Shown here in pieces: positions 1 to 12,018 of a stretch of DNA of 64,000 bases. Under the pieces are notes generated by a model. That model had not been told where the DNA came from, made no database searches, and saw nothing but the letters and a program-made list of their open reading frames with translations. Each line of letters begins with the position of its first letter. Position 1 is the first letter of the stretch. Source of the DNA: Megalobrama amblycephala. Taxonomy: Eukaryota > Chordata > Actinopteri > Cypriniformes > Xenocyprididae. The stretch lies in contig NC_063065.1 of NCBI RefSeq assembly GCF_018812025.1, forward strand, positions 30,120,288-30,184,287, in the 5' to 3' direction. The position numbers and the translations under genes are program-made.

Positions 1-209
1 AGATAGGCAGAGGTTATCACTGACCGCCTGCTCTGCATTCCGAAACACACTAACTGTCGCATCGCCCGCCACATTACGGAACGGAACCCACGCTGAGAAT
101 GCCGGATACGTGATAACAGTGAACGTTACGCTTTCAGAACACACTAGATTAAAGTTGGAGCTTTTAATGTTTCTGGCGACCTGAAATGAATTTGGAAAAT
201 TTCCACCAC
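1..209 (-). CDS. Candidate internal exon of an unidentified host gene, running off the left edge
   Basis: On the minus strand a CAG acceptor (complement of 210-212) follows a pyrimidine-rich tract (about 213-245) and opens a frame with no stop to base 1. It reads GGNFPNSFQVARN at its start, then includes SESVTFTVITYPAF, AWVPFRNVAGDATVSVF and RNAEQAVSDN. The segment is distinctly more GC-rich than the AT-rich sequence that follows, and its composition looks coding. A second CAG at 181-183 in the same frame is a weaker alternative acceptor. I do not recognise the family; the beta-rich pattern with cysteines would fit an extracellular domain, which is inference only. There is no start or stop in the window, so this would be an internal or terminal exon. 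A chance open frame of this length remains possible. Confidence 0.35.
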
Positions 210-607
210 CTGTGCTTGAGAAGAAAAACAACATCAACAAAGAAAGTGGAAGCAGTGGGCTAGTTGTCAGACTTTTTTTTTTTTTTTTTACCTAGGTTTA
301 TGCATAAACCTTTCCATCTCAGCCACAAAATCATATTGCAAAGTTACTACAGAAAAAAGATGTAGCTTGTTGAACGTGTTGATAATATGTACCAACAGAA
401 AGACATGTTATCAGACTATATGCGGTAAATTAAACCATTACATTGCCTATTATAGGCTTTTCAGCAACATTTAACAATTAAAAGCAATATGAAACAAAAT
501 TATTAATTAAAAAAAATAGCAAAAGTGAAAAAGATGAGAGAAAAATACTAACCCATTGGCTTGGCCAACAGAAACAGACCATTTTTTTTTTTTTTTTAAA
601 GTCGTCC
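210..607. other. AT-rich intron-like sequence, no gene seen
   Basis: Contains two poly-T runs (about 270-290 and 583-597) and AT-rich sequence. No coding or repeat family was recognised. Confidence 0.5.
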
Positions 608-2376
608 AGCAGCATTATTTGATCAACGATACAGCAAAATATTGTGAAATATTATTACAATTTAAAATAACTATGTTCTTTTGTAATATATTTTAAAATG
701 TAGCTGAATTTTCAACATCATTACTCCAGTCTTCAGTGTCACATGATCCTTCAGAAATGATGATTTGCTGCTCAAGAAACATTTCTGATTTTCTGGAGAA
801 GTTTTGACATGCCATGACATTTGTGCTTTTTTCAGTTGTTCATAAACATATTAATGGAAAAAGTGTCATTACACTATATTCAGCACAAACTAGGCTACAA
901 TAATATGTGAGGAACATGTATGTACATGTTTGTGTTTTTGAAGGAATAACGTTTATGCGTGGTTATTGAAAAAACAAAAAACTTAAGTCACTGAAATAAG
1001 GCCAAAAAATATATATTAAATCCATGTTCACAAGACTTCTGGGTATTGGAGGTTGTAGACTAGAGTTTTTGCTTCAAAATTAGGTAAAAATTATGCTGCC
1101 TGCTTGTTCATATAAAACAATAGAGAGATTTAAATTTTCTAAAACATCTTTGGTCAAGAAACACAGTATGCATGGAGGCGTGAATAATCATGAATAATGG
1201 GTGATTCTCACCTGAGAAGACAAAAGAATCACATAATAATGACCTGAAATGACTTGCATATTAATGAGGCCTTTCAGTCAGGTAGGCTGTGAAAAAACCC
1301 TCTGTGATCATGATTCAAATCTCATCATGGTGTAAATCAAACATACAGAAAAAACAGCAATACTGTGAAATATTATTACAATTTAAAATAATGGTATTCT
1401 ATTATATTCTTTAAAATATAATGTATTTCTGTGATGCAAAGTGTGATGCAAAGTGTCTGAACAGTTATGTTACCTCTATGGCATTTCATATAGGCTTTTA
1501 GCTTAAAAGCATGCACATTTGGAGAAATATTGATGGATTCTCATATGTTTGTCAATTTTCTATACAGAAGAGTATATTTATTCAGGATTTATTGTCATTA
1601 CTATGAGTGCTGGATACTGTATTTTCAATTCATACTCGCAGCCGGAGGGCGCTCTGTACACCTTTAGTCCACAAATGCCTGAGCACTAAAGAAGAATTGG
1701 CAATCTAGGAACTAACCGAACTAACAGAGGCCAGAGATCGCTAACTATGGCTATTCAAAACACTTTTCAAGACAATAAATACACGATTGAGACGATGAAT
1801 GCATGTATTGACTCAATATTGAATTTGCGTCTGAATAGCACTCCCTCCGTGGGCGTGGCCGCATTAGCGGATAATGAGCTGAATCACAGACTTCTGACAT
1901 GGCTCTCTTTTCATACAGATTACATAAACACAGAATGTTTGTTTTCGATTTGACTTACACGATTTAAAACCTGACATTTCAACGTTTTTTTAGACATAAG
2001 TCTAATTTTTTTGTGATTAGTATTCACTAAGTTACAGTTCATTTTCTGAGAACTATCAGATTGGACAACATTTAGTTTTTACTCTGAGTGTACACAAATA
2101 AAAGAAGATATTCCACAGATTAAAATGGTGTATAGCTCTTAATTGTATGTGCAACATTGATGGAGTATTTTGAGTCTCTTTCACACTGGTAAGAAAAAAA
2201 ACGCGGTGGTATCGCCGGCGATACCCTCAGACCTCAGAGTGTTAACAATGTTGAAAACAGTTGTTCTGCTTCATATTTTTGAAATTTAAATATTATAAAT
2301 GTATTTACTGTCTCTTTTGATCAATTTCTTGCATCTTTGCCTAATAAAATTACTAAAAAAAACAAACCTTACTTAC
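608..2376 (+). mobile_element. Tc1-type MITE, split in two by a later insertion
   Basis: Two flanking pieces, 608-788 and 2246-2376, match successive parts of the MITE family that is complete at 60402-60926. The left piece carries the shared words GTGAAATATTATTACAATTT and CACATGATCCTTCAGAAAT and stops near CAAGAAACATTTCT. The right piece resumes at CAATGTTGAAAACAG and ends in the TTGCATC...AATAAAA part. In the family these parts are contiguous, so the intervening 1.45 kb is a later insertion. The outer terminal repeats of this copy are eroded. Confidence 0.65.
792..2245 (-). mobile_element. piggyBac-like element, copy 1 (internally deleted)
   Basis: This block is homologous over its length, in inverted orientation, to 38270-40538. 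Shared landmarks include GTTTTGACATGCC near 802, TAGGCTACAA near 890, ACTGAAATAAGGCC near 990, GCCGCATTAGCGGATAATGA near 1859, ATTACATAAACA near 1919 and a TTTTTACT..GAGTGT.CACAAATAAAA block near 2077. The right end reads CTCAGAGTG followed by TTAA (2242-2245), and the other copy ends CCAGAGGG-TTAA, which fits a TTAA-targeting piggyBac-type element. The left end has lost about 25 bp relative to copy 2. A 68-codon open frame (1747-1953) lies inside, but copy 2 does not preserve it. The superfamily call is inferred from end structure, not from a transposase. Confidence 0.5.
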
Positions 2377-3480
2377 GTCAAAAAGAAAAAGAAAAAAGAA
2401 AAAAGTAGTGTAGTGTACAATGTCACTGCTGTGTAATTGGATTTTTGTCTCAAAATCTTATAGTTAATGAGATACAGCTACCCACGTGACAAGTTGCCCT
2501 GGTTTCTCTTGTATTCATGCTCTCTTTTCCTGAATCATTTGTAATTGGGAAGGATAAAGAGCCTGCTGACAGCAGCATTATCAGTTATTTACTCCCGATG
2601 GTGACTGTACTTGACTGGCAGTATCTGTAGCAATCATCACAGGTCATTCAGCCCTGAGTAAATGGCTCTTTTAAATTCCGTATATCACATGCCCATTTTC
2701 CGGAGAGTTGCAGTGTCATCAGATTAAAGAGGCGCTAAATGCTAACTCACCGCGCCGCCAATAAGGTTCACAGACTGCAAATGTTCCTTGCCAACATGTT
2801 TTCTGAAATTAGCCGTATTATAAACATAAGCACTTTAAATGCACATACATTTGCATGTATGTTTCCTGCAGTGATTCACAGTGAATGTTTATGTTTTCCA
2901 CATTAAAGGTGTTTTTTTTTTGTTTGTTTTTTCCGATCAGGACACATGGAAATAATACAGCAGAGTTAAATATCTGATTACAAAGATAAAAAGGAGAAAA
3001 AAAAACACAAAACATTTTAAGCCCATTAATAAATCACATAAAATATGAACATACAGTATTAATGGTTTCAAAACCTATGTAGGCAGCAGTTTAAGGCATT
3101 ATAGGTACACTCTGTAATGTAAATAAATTAATCCAATATGGCAGTTGAAATGAGTGAAATGTTGATTTTAAATGATTCATCCAGAAATATCAATTAAAAT
3201 AGTTCAGTATAAATGGAAATTTGCTATTTTACTAAATATTTGAAGAGTCCAGATGCAAAAGCCATTAAAAACGCCACCTCCGTCAAAAATGAGATGAGGA
3301 TATTGAGCGAATGCTCTCCACGCATAGTATACGTTCATCAAATACTTTCGCTTCAAATCCACTAAATTCCATTCAGAAATACCTGTTCATTGGCAAAAAC
3401 CATTAAACACCACTTCCCTTTGTCAGCAGGAGCCTCTAAGTCCACAGAAAAACCAATCTGAAGACGTGAATTAAATCATA
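2377..3480. other. Unique non-coding sequence
   Basis: No recognised repeat or gene. A less AT-rich stretch at about 2460-2790 (Otx- and homeobox-like ATTA words, few simple repeats) could be conserved non-coding DNA. The remainder is AT-rich with short poly-A/T runs near 2910 and 2996. Confidence 0.4.
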
Positions 3481-4250
3481 TGATTTCACGATGAATGGCG
3501 ATGAGTCGGCTTTCAATTGTCAAAGTTTTTATCATGTTTTGTCCATCGTGGCAATGATAGGATTTTGAAAATAGCAAGTAAACACCGCCAGAAAAGGACA
3601 GAAACTGAACTCTTCATTTGTGTACTGTGCATTTTTCGTTTAGTAGCAAACCACGCTGACTTTAGAAAAGTGAACTTCTTTGTGCCAATCATTATCTTAT
3701 CAACAACTCTATTGGAATCAATTGCGATTCCCCACTTATGATGTACCTTCTCTGGTAGAATTGGCAGTAGGCAGGACACAAGGTTTTGGAACAGACCGAT
3801 AGCATGTACATAAAATTTATTCATACAAATGTCGAATACACTATGCATAAAACTGATTAAAACCCACCCACACGCACAAAATGAACATACAAACTTAGCT
3901 GGCCTAGCTGACGTTTCAGTTACTAGAAAGTGTGATAGGAGAGCATACTTCCAGGCATGGTGATGTTGGCAGAGGTTCACAGGGATCATCCCATAGCAGG
4001 ATGTGGATTACTTTCATATTAACATGTGGCTTTAGCTGCACGCTGGGTCGTACCCTGTGCTGCCCGCACAAGCGAGGACTCATCCGTCCAGGCCACGGGG
4101 GGAGAGGTGAAAACTGTCGCCCTCCGGCCACACTCATCTCACTTGTTATTCCTGGAATCACTGATTGAAACCCTGCTTTAGCCTTCATGAGCCGATATTG
4201 AATTCTGTCTAGTGAAACCACACTATTTATGGATTTACAAAGCAAATTTA
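3481..4250. other. Unexplained unique block with overlapping open frames on both strands
   Basis: Open frames occur on both strands (minus 3513-3989, 158 codons; minus 3916-4245, 109 codons; plus 3517-3741). None has a recognisable domain, a good start context or splice sites that link them. The composition near 4020-4160 is GC-richer (CGTCCAGGCCACGGGG) than its surroundings. I regard it as non-coding, possibly conserved or an old unrecognised repeat. Confidence 0.35.
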
Positions 4251-4969
4251 CTTCTTATGTAACTAGCGATATGTAACCATCTTTATTTTTAAAAGAATAA
4301 TCCGGGTTCAGTTACACCTTTTCATTAAAAAAGCTGGGTTACAATGAGGCACTTACTAGAGGCAATAAACATTAAAATACTCACTGTTTCAGTAGTATAG
4401 CCACAAGACGACAACAATATAAGATTCCAAATAATACAAAGTTTTACCCGAATATACTCATCGGAAAAACATGCCTCTATCTGAATTTTTGCAAAATGTG
4501 CCTACACATATAATTCACTGCATGTTCTAGCCAAAATGAACACTAGTGGCAGTAAAACACCAACAACTTTCCATGTCGAACCAAGAGAAAATATGTTATG
4601 AACTCAAAACACTTTTGGGTCATTCCATGTCAACTCAACCAGGTCCCTGGCTTTTGTTAATTTTGTTAATATTTTTATTTTTTTTTTCTGTAGAAAGACA
4701 AACATTAAATAGTAATGAAAGCTAAAATATTAAATGTCACAGATGTATATTTACTGAGTAATCCACTATTTTGTAGAGGGGGTCAAAATGACCATTTTTA
4801 ACTGAGATTTGGAGTCAAATTAGAGGGGTATAAAAATGACTTTAGAAAGATGGCAGCATCATTATCTTATTTTTGCACATATATTGGTAGGTCTGTTAGT
4901 AAATTCTGTTGACTTTAGCAATCTTTGTTTCATTATATGCCAATGATGACAGTTCAAAAATTGCAAAAA
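4251..4969. other. AT-rich sequence leading into a duplicated block
   Basis: The word GGGTCATTCCATGTCAACTC near 4618 looks like the terminal part of a fish repeat family. No matching opposite end was found in the window. Confidence 0.35.
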
Positions 4970-5665
4970 AGCACTTTTTGTGTTTTTTGCCTCAAGTTTG
5001 CATGCCTGTAACTCAATAAGTATTAACAATCTCTTAAAATTCTTTTAGATTCTGGTTCTTAACAAACTTTCCTTTTGGTATATTCTTTTTAAAATGCCCT
5101 TGATGGTTCAATCCCAGAGATATGGAGATCATAATGCGGCTCCATGAGTAAATTGGTAAATTGTACACATTTCCAGTGGGCAAAAACCAAATGTGGTTTA
5201 CTTTGCATACAGCTGATACTTTTTTTTTTTTTTTAAAGAGGAATATCTGAAGAAGAAATAATGTTGAAATGAGAAATGTATCTTGTGTTTTTCTATTAAC
5301 TCAATTGCATAGAACATACCTGTCTGAGCGCCATAAATACTCCTTTTCCAAAGTTTACGTGCATGTAACTCTAAAAGTATTTAAGGTATCTTAATATGCC
5401 TTCTAGATTCTCATTCTTAATAAACTTTCCCTTTTGAAATCTTCATTTTCAATACCCTATATAGTTCAGTTCCTGTAGATATGGGGATCTCAAAGCAGCT
5501 CTATGTTTAAATTGTTGAATTTTACCCATTTTCAGTGATCGAAAACCAAATGTGGTTCACTTTGCACACAGCTGATACTTATTGTATTGAAAGAGGAATG
5601 TGAAGAATAAATAATGTTTAAACTAGAAATGTATTTTGTTTCCCTCTATCAAAATAAGTATGCTT
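4970..5665 (+). repeat. Diverged direct duplication, two units of about 370 bp
   Basis: Unit 1 (about 4970-5300) and unit 2 (about 5340-5660) align in the same order: GCATG.CTGTAACTC.A.AAGTATT, TAGATTCT..TTCTTAA.AAACTTTCC, GAGATATGG-type word, CAAAAACCAAATGTGGTT.ACTTTGCA, CAGCTGATACTT, and AATAATGTT...AGAAATGTAT. They are strongly diverged, so the duplication is old or was carried inside a dispersed repeat. Confidence 0.6.
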
Positions 5666-6797
5666 TTAAAACTGATAAGCTTCAAATTCCTGCTTTTAAA
5701 TCTTCCAAAAATTGGCCCCATTTACTTCCATTGTAAGTGCCTCACTGTAACCTAGGTCTTGGTTTTAAAGAAAGCAAGGAGAACATTTTTAAAGAAAGCA
5801 AGGAGAACTTTTTGTTGTTGTTGTTGTTGTTGTAATCAGCAATACACCACAAATGCTCTCGACTTGAGCCTAAACTATGTTGAACCCAGAATAGTCCTTT
5901 TAGTACGAGAAAAGAATAGAATAAACATATTGCTCATTCCCAAACAGCATTTCTCAAACATGGTGGTATAATTGATGTATCTGTTGCTGCAGGCAGACTC
6001 AGAAAGGGAGGCCTGATGTACTCTTTCTTTTCTTTTTTTTTCTACCCCCATCCCTCTTTCACCACCTGCCACATGTTGCTACGCCAGATCTCCCTCCATC
6101 GAGACGAGCGATTCCAGCGAATGAAAGACGGCTCGCACTCTCTTATTCAGTCATCCATCAGACAGCATCTGACTCACACACATGCGCGACTGTGCAATTA
6201 AGACCAAACGCCACGGAAAGGCATAAATCAGTCACAGCAAAAGAGTGTGCGAGGAAGAGGCTTGCTGTTTATTCAACTTTCATTACAGGCAAATACATAT
6301 TGATGTGAATTTACATTGTTGTCTAGAAGAGGTCAGGCATGAAAATATCACACTGACAGCCCACTAAATATGATATACGTCTTCTACAAATAACGCCATA
6401 TTTATCATGAAATTAGACGTTGGATGTTTTGACTTCACTTTGCACGTGGAGAACTGTTCAATGAAGCGGAATCTTTAAGATAGCTGCTAAAGAGCACGCA
6501 GACCACATTCTTTCATTTATGTATTGTAATGTTGTTTATTTTCCGCTTAATTAAACTTTCATTAATTAGCATCCTGTCACTTAATGTTTAATTGTAATTG
6601 CAGGACAATCCAGCAGCTCTAGTGAGGAACAATATTACACAATATACATCTAGAACATTTGTATGGTGTGTGTGGTTATTTGCTCAGATACAACTGACCT
6701 CCAGTCTTGTAAGATTTACTTGTAAAGTATAAACTATGTTTTTTGGAGTCCTGCAGTAACCATACCTCTTCTCTTATCCTGATCCTTAAAGGGTTAG
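5666..6797. other. Unique sequence with a short TTG microsatellite
   Basis: A (TTG)n tract lies at about 5812-5834. Around 6040-6290 the sequence is GC-richer and non-repetitive, ending in TTTATTCAACTTTC. No coding signal was recognised. Confidence 0.4.
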
Positions 6798-9399
6798 TTA
6801 AAGGGTTAGTTCACCCAAAAATGAAAATTCTGTCATTTATTCACTCTCATGTCGCTCCACACCTGTAAGACTTCTGTTCATCTTAGCTGTTCAACTACCA
6901 CTTTGACACTTCAAAAAATTCATAAAGAGATTGTAAAACTAATATGATTTGAGAGGTTTAGTCCAAAATTAGTCCAAAAACAAATACTCTATAATATGAT
7001 GAACAGATTGAATTTAGGCTTTTATTCACATTAACATTCATCAACTCATACATTAGTTTTTGGTAAACCAACATGCTGTGCAAGAACCAATGCGGTTCAT
7101 TCTTGTGTTACACATCATGTTTGAGCTTCCACAAGAACCAATGAGGTTCATTCTTGTGTTACACAGCATGCTTGAGCTTTCAGAAGAACCAATGAGGTTC
7201 ATTCTCATGTTACACAGCATGCTTGAGCTTTCAGAAGAACCAATGAGGTTCATTCTTGTGTTACACATCACGGTTGAGCTTCCAGAAGAACCAATGTGGT
7301 TCTTTCTCGTGTTACGCAGCACGTTTGAGCTTCTGCAAGAACCAATGACATTAATTTTCATGTCATGCAGCACGTTTGAGCTTCCTCAAGAACCATTGAG
7401 GTTCATTCTTGTGTTACGCAGCACATTTGAGCTTCCAGAAGAACCAATGAGGTTCATTTTCATGTTACGCAGCATGTTTGAGCTTCCACAAGAACCAATG
7501 AGGTTCATTCTTGTGTTACACATCACGGTTGAGCTTCCAGAAGAACCAATGTGGTTCATTCTCACAGCATGCTTGAGCTTCCACAAGAAACAATGAGGTT
7601 CATTCTCATGTTACGCAGCACGTTTGAGCTTCTGCAAGAACCATTGAGGTTGATTCATGTGTTATGCAGCACATTTGAGCTTCCAGAAGAACCAATGAGG
7701 TTCAATTTTCATGTTACGCAGCATGTTTGAGCTTCTGCAACAACCAATGAGGTTCATTCTCGTGTTACACATCATGCTTGAGCTTCCATGTTAACAGATG
7801 CTTGACTTCAAAGAACCAATGTGGTTCATTCTCATGTTACACAGCATGCTTGAGCTTCCACAAGAACCAATGAGGTTCATTCTTGTGTTACACATCACGA
7901 GCTTCCAGAAGAACCAATGAGGTCATTCTCGTGTTAGCTTCCACAAGAAACAATGAGGTTCATTCGTTTGAGCTTCTGCAAGAACCATTGAGGTTGATTC
8001 ATGTGTTATGCAGCACATTTGAGCTTCTGCAAGAACCATTGAGGTTGATTCATGTGTTATGCAGCACATTTGAGCTTCCAGAAGAACCAATGAGGTTAAT
8101 TTTCATGTTACGCAGCATGTTTGAGCTTCTGCAACAACCAATGAGGTTCATTCTCGTGTTACACATCATGTTTGAGCTTCCAGAAGAACCAATGTGGTTC
8201 ATTCTCATGTTACACAGCATGCTTGAGCTTCCAGAAGAACCAATGTGGTTCATTCTCATGTTACACAGCATGCTTGAGCTTCCACAAGAACCAATGAGGT
8301 TCATTCTCGTGTTACGCAGCACGTTTGAGCTTCCGCAAGAACCATTGAGGTTGATTCTTGTGTTATGCAGCACATTTGAGCTTCCAGAAGAACCAATGAG
8401 GTTCATTTTCATGTTACGCAGCATGTTTGAGCTTCCAGAAGAACCAATGAGGTTCATTCTTGTGTTAAACATCACGGTTGAGCTTCCAGAAGAACCAATG
8501 TGGTTCATTCTCATGTTACACAGCATGCTTGAGCTTCCACAAGAACCAATGAGGTTCATTCTCATGTTACGCAGCACGTTTGAGCTTCTGCAAGAACCAT
8601 TGAGGTTGATTCATGTGTTATGCAGCACATTTAAGCTTCCAGAAGAATCAATGAGGTTCATTTTCATGTTATGCAGCATGTTTGAGCTTCTGCAACAACC
8701 AATGAGGTTCATTCTCGTGTTACACATCATGTTTGAGCTTCCAGAAGAACCAATGTGGTTCATTCTCATGTTACACAGCATGCTTGAGTTTCCACAAGAA
8801 CCAATGAGGTTCATTCTCGTGTTACGCAGCACGTTTGAGCTTCTGCAAGAACCAGTGAGGTTCATTCTTGTGTTACGCAGCCCATTTGAGCTTCAGCAAG
8901 TACCAATGAGGTTCATTCTCGTGTTATGCAGCACATTTGAGCTTCCAGAAGAACCAATAAGGTCAATTCTCATGTTACGCAGCATGTTTGAGCTTCTGCA
9001 AGAACCACTGAGGTCAATTCTCATGTTACGCAGCACATTTGTGCTTCTGCAAGAGGTTTGTTCTCGTGCGTCAAGTAAGTTCAGGTGAGCTTCTGTTTAT
9101 GTTAACTGATCAATGTTTGTATGTGAATACAAGCCTAAATTCAATCTGTTCATCATATAAAGTGATTGTGTCTCTTCAGAAAATTTGGACTAAACCGCTC
9201 AAATCATATGGATTAGTTTTACGATCTCTTTATGAACTTTTTGAAGCGTCAAAGTGGTTGCATACCTGTCAAAGGAGGTAAATCAAAAAGATCTTCATTT
9301 GTGTTCCAAAGATGAACGAAAGTTTTACGGGTTTGGAACGACATGAGGGTGAGTAAATAATGACAGACATTTTCATTTTTAGGTAAACTAACCCTTTAA
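6798..9399. mobile_element. TTAA-flanked MITE expanded by an internal minisatellite
   Basis: Left end TTAA (6798-6801) followed by AGGGTTAGTTCACCC and ATGAAAATTCTGTCAT. Right end ATGACAGACATTTTCATTT, then GGTAAACTAACCCT and TTAA (9396-9399). The terminal inverted repeats and second-order sequence (CACTCTCATGTCG / CGACATGAGGGTGAG) match the other copies at 16379, 32490, 33385 and 56338. The left end is preceded by a partial duplication of itself (TTAAAGGGTTAG at 6786). Ordinary copies are a few hundred bp; this one reaches 2.6 kb because of the 51-bp array inside it. There is no coding capacity for a transposase. Confidence 0.8.
7070..9060 (+). repeat. 51-bp minisatellite, about 39 imperfect units
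   Basis: The unit contains GAACCAATGAGGTTCATTCT, then GTGTTACGCAGCACGTTTG and AGCTTCCACAA. Most spacings are exactly 51 bp, with length disturbances between about 7780 and 7990. Because 51 is a multiple of three, long open frames appear on both strands (for example plus 7883-9088, 401 codons, and minus 8050-8577), with a 17-residue period such as LPEEPMRFILVLHSMLE. These are by-products of the array and do not look like a real protein. Each unit has a GAACC-AATGA-GGTTC inverted repeat. Sub-variants (CATGCTTGAG, CACGTTTGAG, CATTGAGGTTGATT) recur in higher-order runs. Confidence 0.9.
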
Positions 9400-10779
<1,380 letters not shown>

Positions 10780-11480
10780 AGCGTTGGGAGTAAGGCCGTG
10801 TGTCCACCAAAGTGTTTCTAGCCAGCTGAAAACGCTAGATGCTCTGCTTAAAACGCCTGTCTGTGAGCACTTGAGAACGCTCGAGATACGGAATATCCGC
10901 GGCACTGTTACTGATAACTGATTTTGCAGGTAATTTGTTTCAGACTAAAAATGTTGACACAATGTGGAATTACTTGCTATGTATGTTCAGAGACCAGCAA
11001 TATTAATTTCTCATCCATTTTTTTTTTTTCCGTTCTCTGCTTGTTGATGTCATTGTACAACAAGAATGTTGTGACAGTTGGTCGGTGTTGTATTGTTGTC
11101 CCGCCCCTCCTCCACTCTGATTGGATGGCTGAATAAAAAGTGACAGTGATGAGCGCAGCATTTTACTCAAAGTTGAACATTCTTCAACTCGAGGCGACCA
11201 GTAAAAAACACTGAGCTCTCAGCGCTTGAGCATGAAAAAGACGCTCAGCGCCTCATTATGCTCCTGGCGTTTAAAAAACGTGGCGTTCCCATTGAAACCA
11301 ATTGAAAACGTACGCTGACAGCTGGAAAAAACGCTTTGGTGGACACACGGCCTAACATATTACAAATAACAGGCATAACGTAATCAGATTACTTTTTTAA
11401 ATGTAACGAGTAAAGTAACACATTGCAGGTAACGTGCATTATGTAATCAGATTACTTTTTTGATGTAACAAGTACACACA
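10780..11480 (+). repeat. Older GTAATCAGATTAC-type repeat interrupted by a MITE
   Basis: GCGTTGGGAG at 10781-10790 and CATATTACAAATAAC at 11356 onward become one continuous member of the fish GTTGGGAGTAAC-ATTAC family once the insert 10791-11355 and one TAA are removed. The word GTAATCAGATTACTTTTTT occurs twice downstream (about 11380 and 11445). Confidence 0.6.
10791..11355. mobile_element. TAA-flanked MITE, probably Harbinger-type
   Basis: Terminal inverted repeats GGCCGTGTGTCCACCAAAG match at both ends (start 10794; complement ending at 11352), with TAA on each side (10791-10793 and 11353-11355). A 3-bp TAA/TTA target duplication is typical of PIF/Harbinger elements. Subterminal CAGCTG and GAAAACGCT words are also inverted. 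No reading frame resembles a transposase. The empty site can be reconstructed from the flanking repeat, which confirms TAA as the duplication. Confidence 0.7.
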
Positions 11481-11764
11481 ATTTTATTAGTTCAAGTCCA
11501 CCAACATTAATTTATTAACTCTCTAGTGTTTGTTTCTGGGACAAAAAGGTGGATTCAGCGTCATGAGCTGTCAATCAAATTCCTGGCGAAGGGTGAATTG
11601 TAGCTGAAATACAGTCAGTGCTGCATGATGCCCAATTTAATGGACAGATGATTAATCAGAATTTCCTCCCAAACTAAAATCAGTACTTAGAAAATGTAAC
11701 AATGGTATGACTCTTTAGATGTTACTTGATGCTACAACATTTATTTATTTATTTATTTTTAAAT
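11356..11764. other. Tail of the older repeat, then unique AT-rich sequence
   Basis: Ends in a (TTTA)n tract at about 11740-11760. No gene seen. Confidence 0.45.
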
Positions 11765-12018
11765 TAATTGCACAAGACTGCATGAGTAGGAGGAAGGATT
11801 GATATTCTGGAGCAACTTGGCATTTCTGACTGGCAGTCGGACATCTTGGTTTGGAGCAAAGAAAAAAAAAATGGATACAACGGCTTGCCACTTGGTGGCA
11901 ATGTATAGGATGATGCACTAGGATCCACTGTAGAGTTTGATGCAAAACTATGCATAAGCAAGAAAATGCTTTTTGAATAGCTTTCCATTGTAGTGACCTC
12001 TATGCATGAAAGGGTTAA
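11765..12018. mobile_element. Right half of a piggyBac-type MITE
   Basis: Ends in CTATGCATGAAAGGG followed by TTAA (12015-12018). Internal words ATGCATAAGCAAGAAAATGC and GATCCACTGTAGAGTTTGATG agree with a common cyprinid TTAACCCTTTCATGCAT family that I recognise. The left end is missing; the fragment begins within CACAAGACTGCATGAG. Family assignment rests on memory of the repeat, not on a search. Confidence 0.5.

Noticed and set aside
1747..1953. 68-codon frame as a host microprotein
   Set aside because: Lies inside the piggyBac-like copy 1 and is not preserved in copy 2.
3513..3989. 158-codon minus-strand frame as a gene
   Set aside because: No domain, start context or splice support; overlapping open frames on the other strand indicate chance.
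7070..9060. CRISPR-like regular spacing
   Set aside because: No distinct repeat/spacer alternation; the whole 51-bp unit repeats, and the genome is eukaryotic.
7883..9088. 401-codon open frame with 17-residue repeats, possible repeat protein
   Set aside because: It is the translation of a 51-bp minisatellite; the opposite strand is equally open, unit boundaries follow DNA not protein logic, and the array lies inside a MITE.
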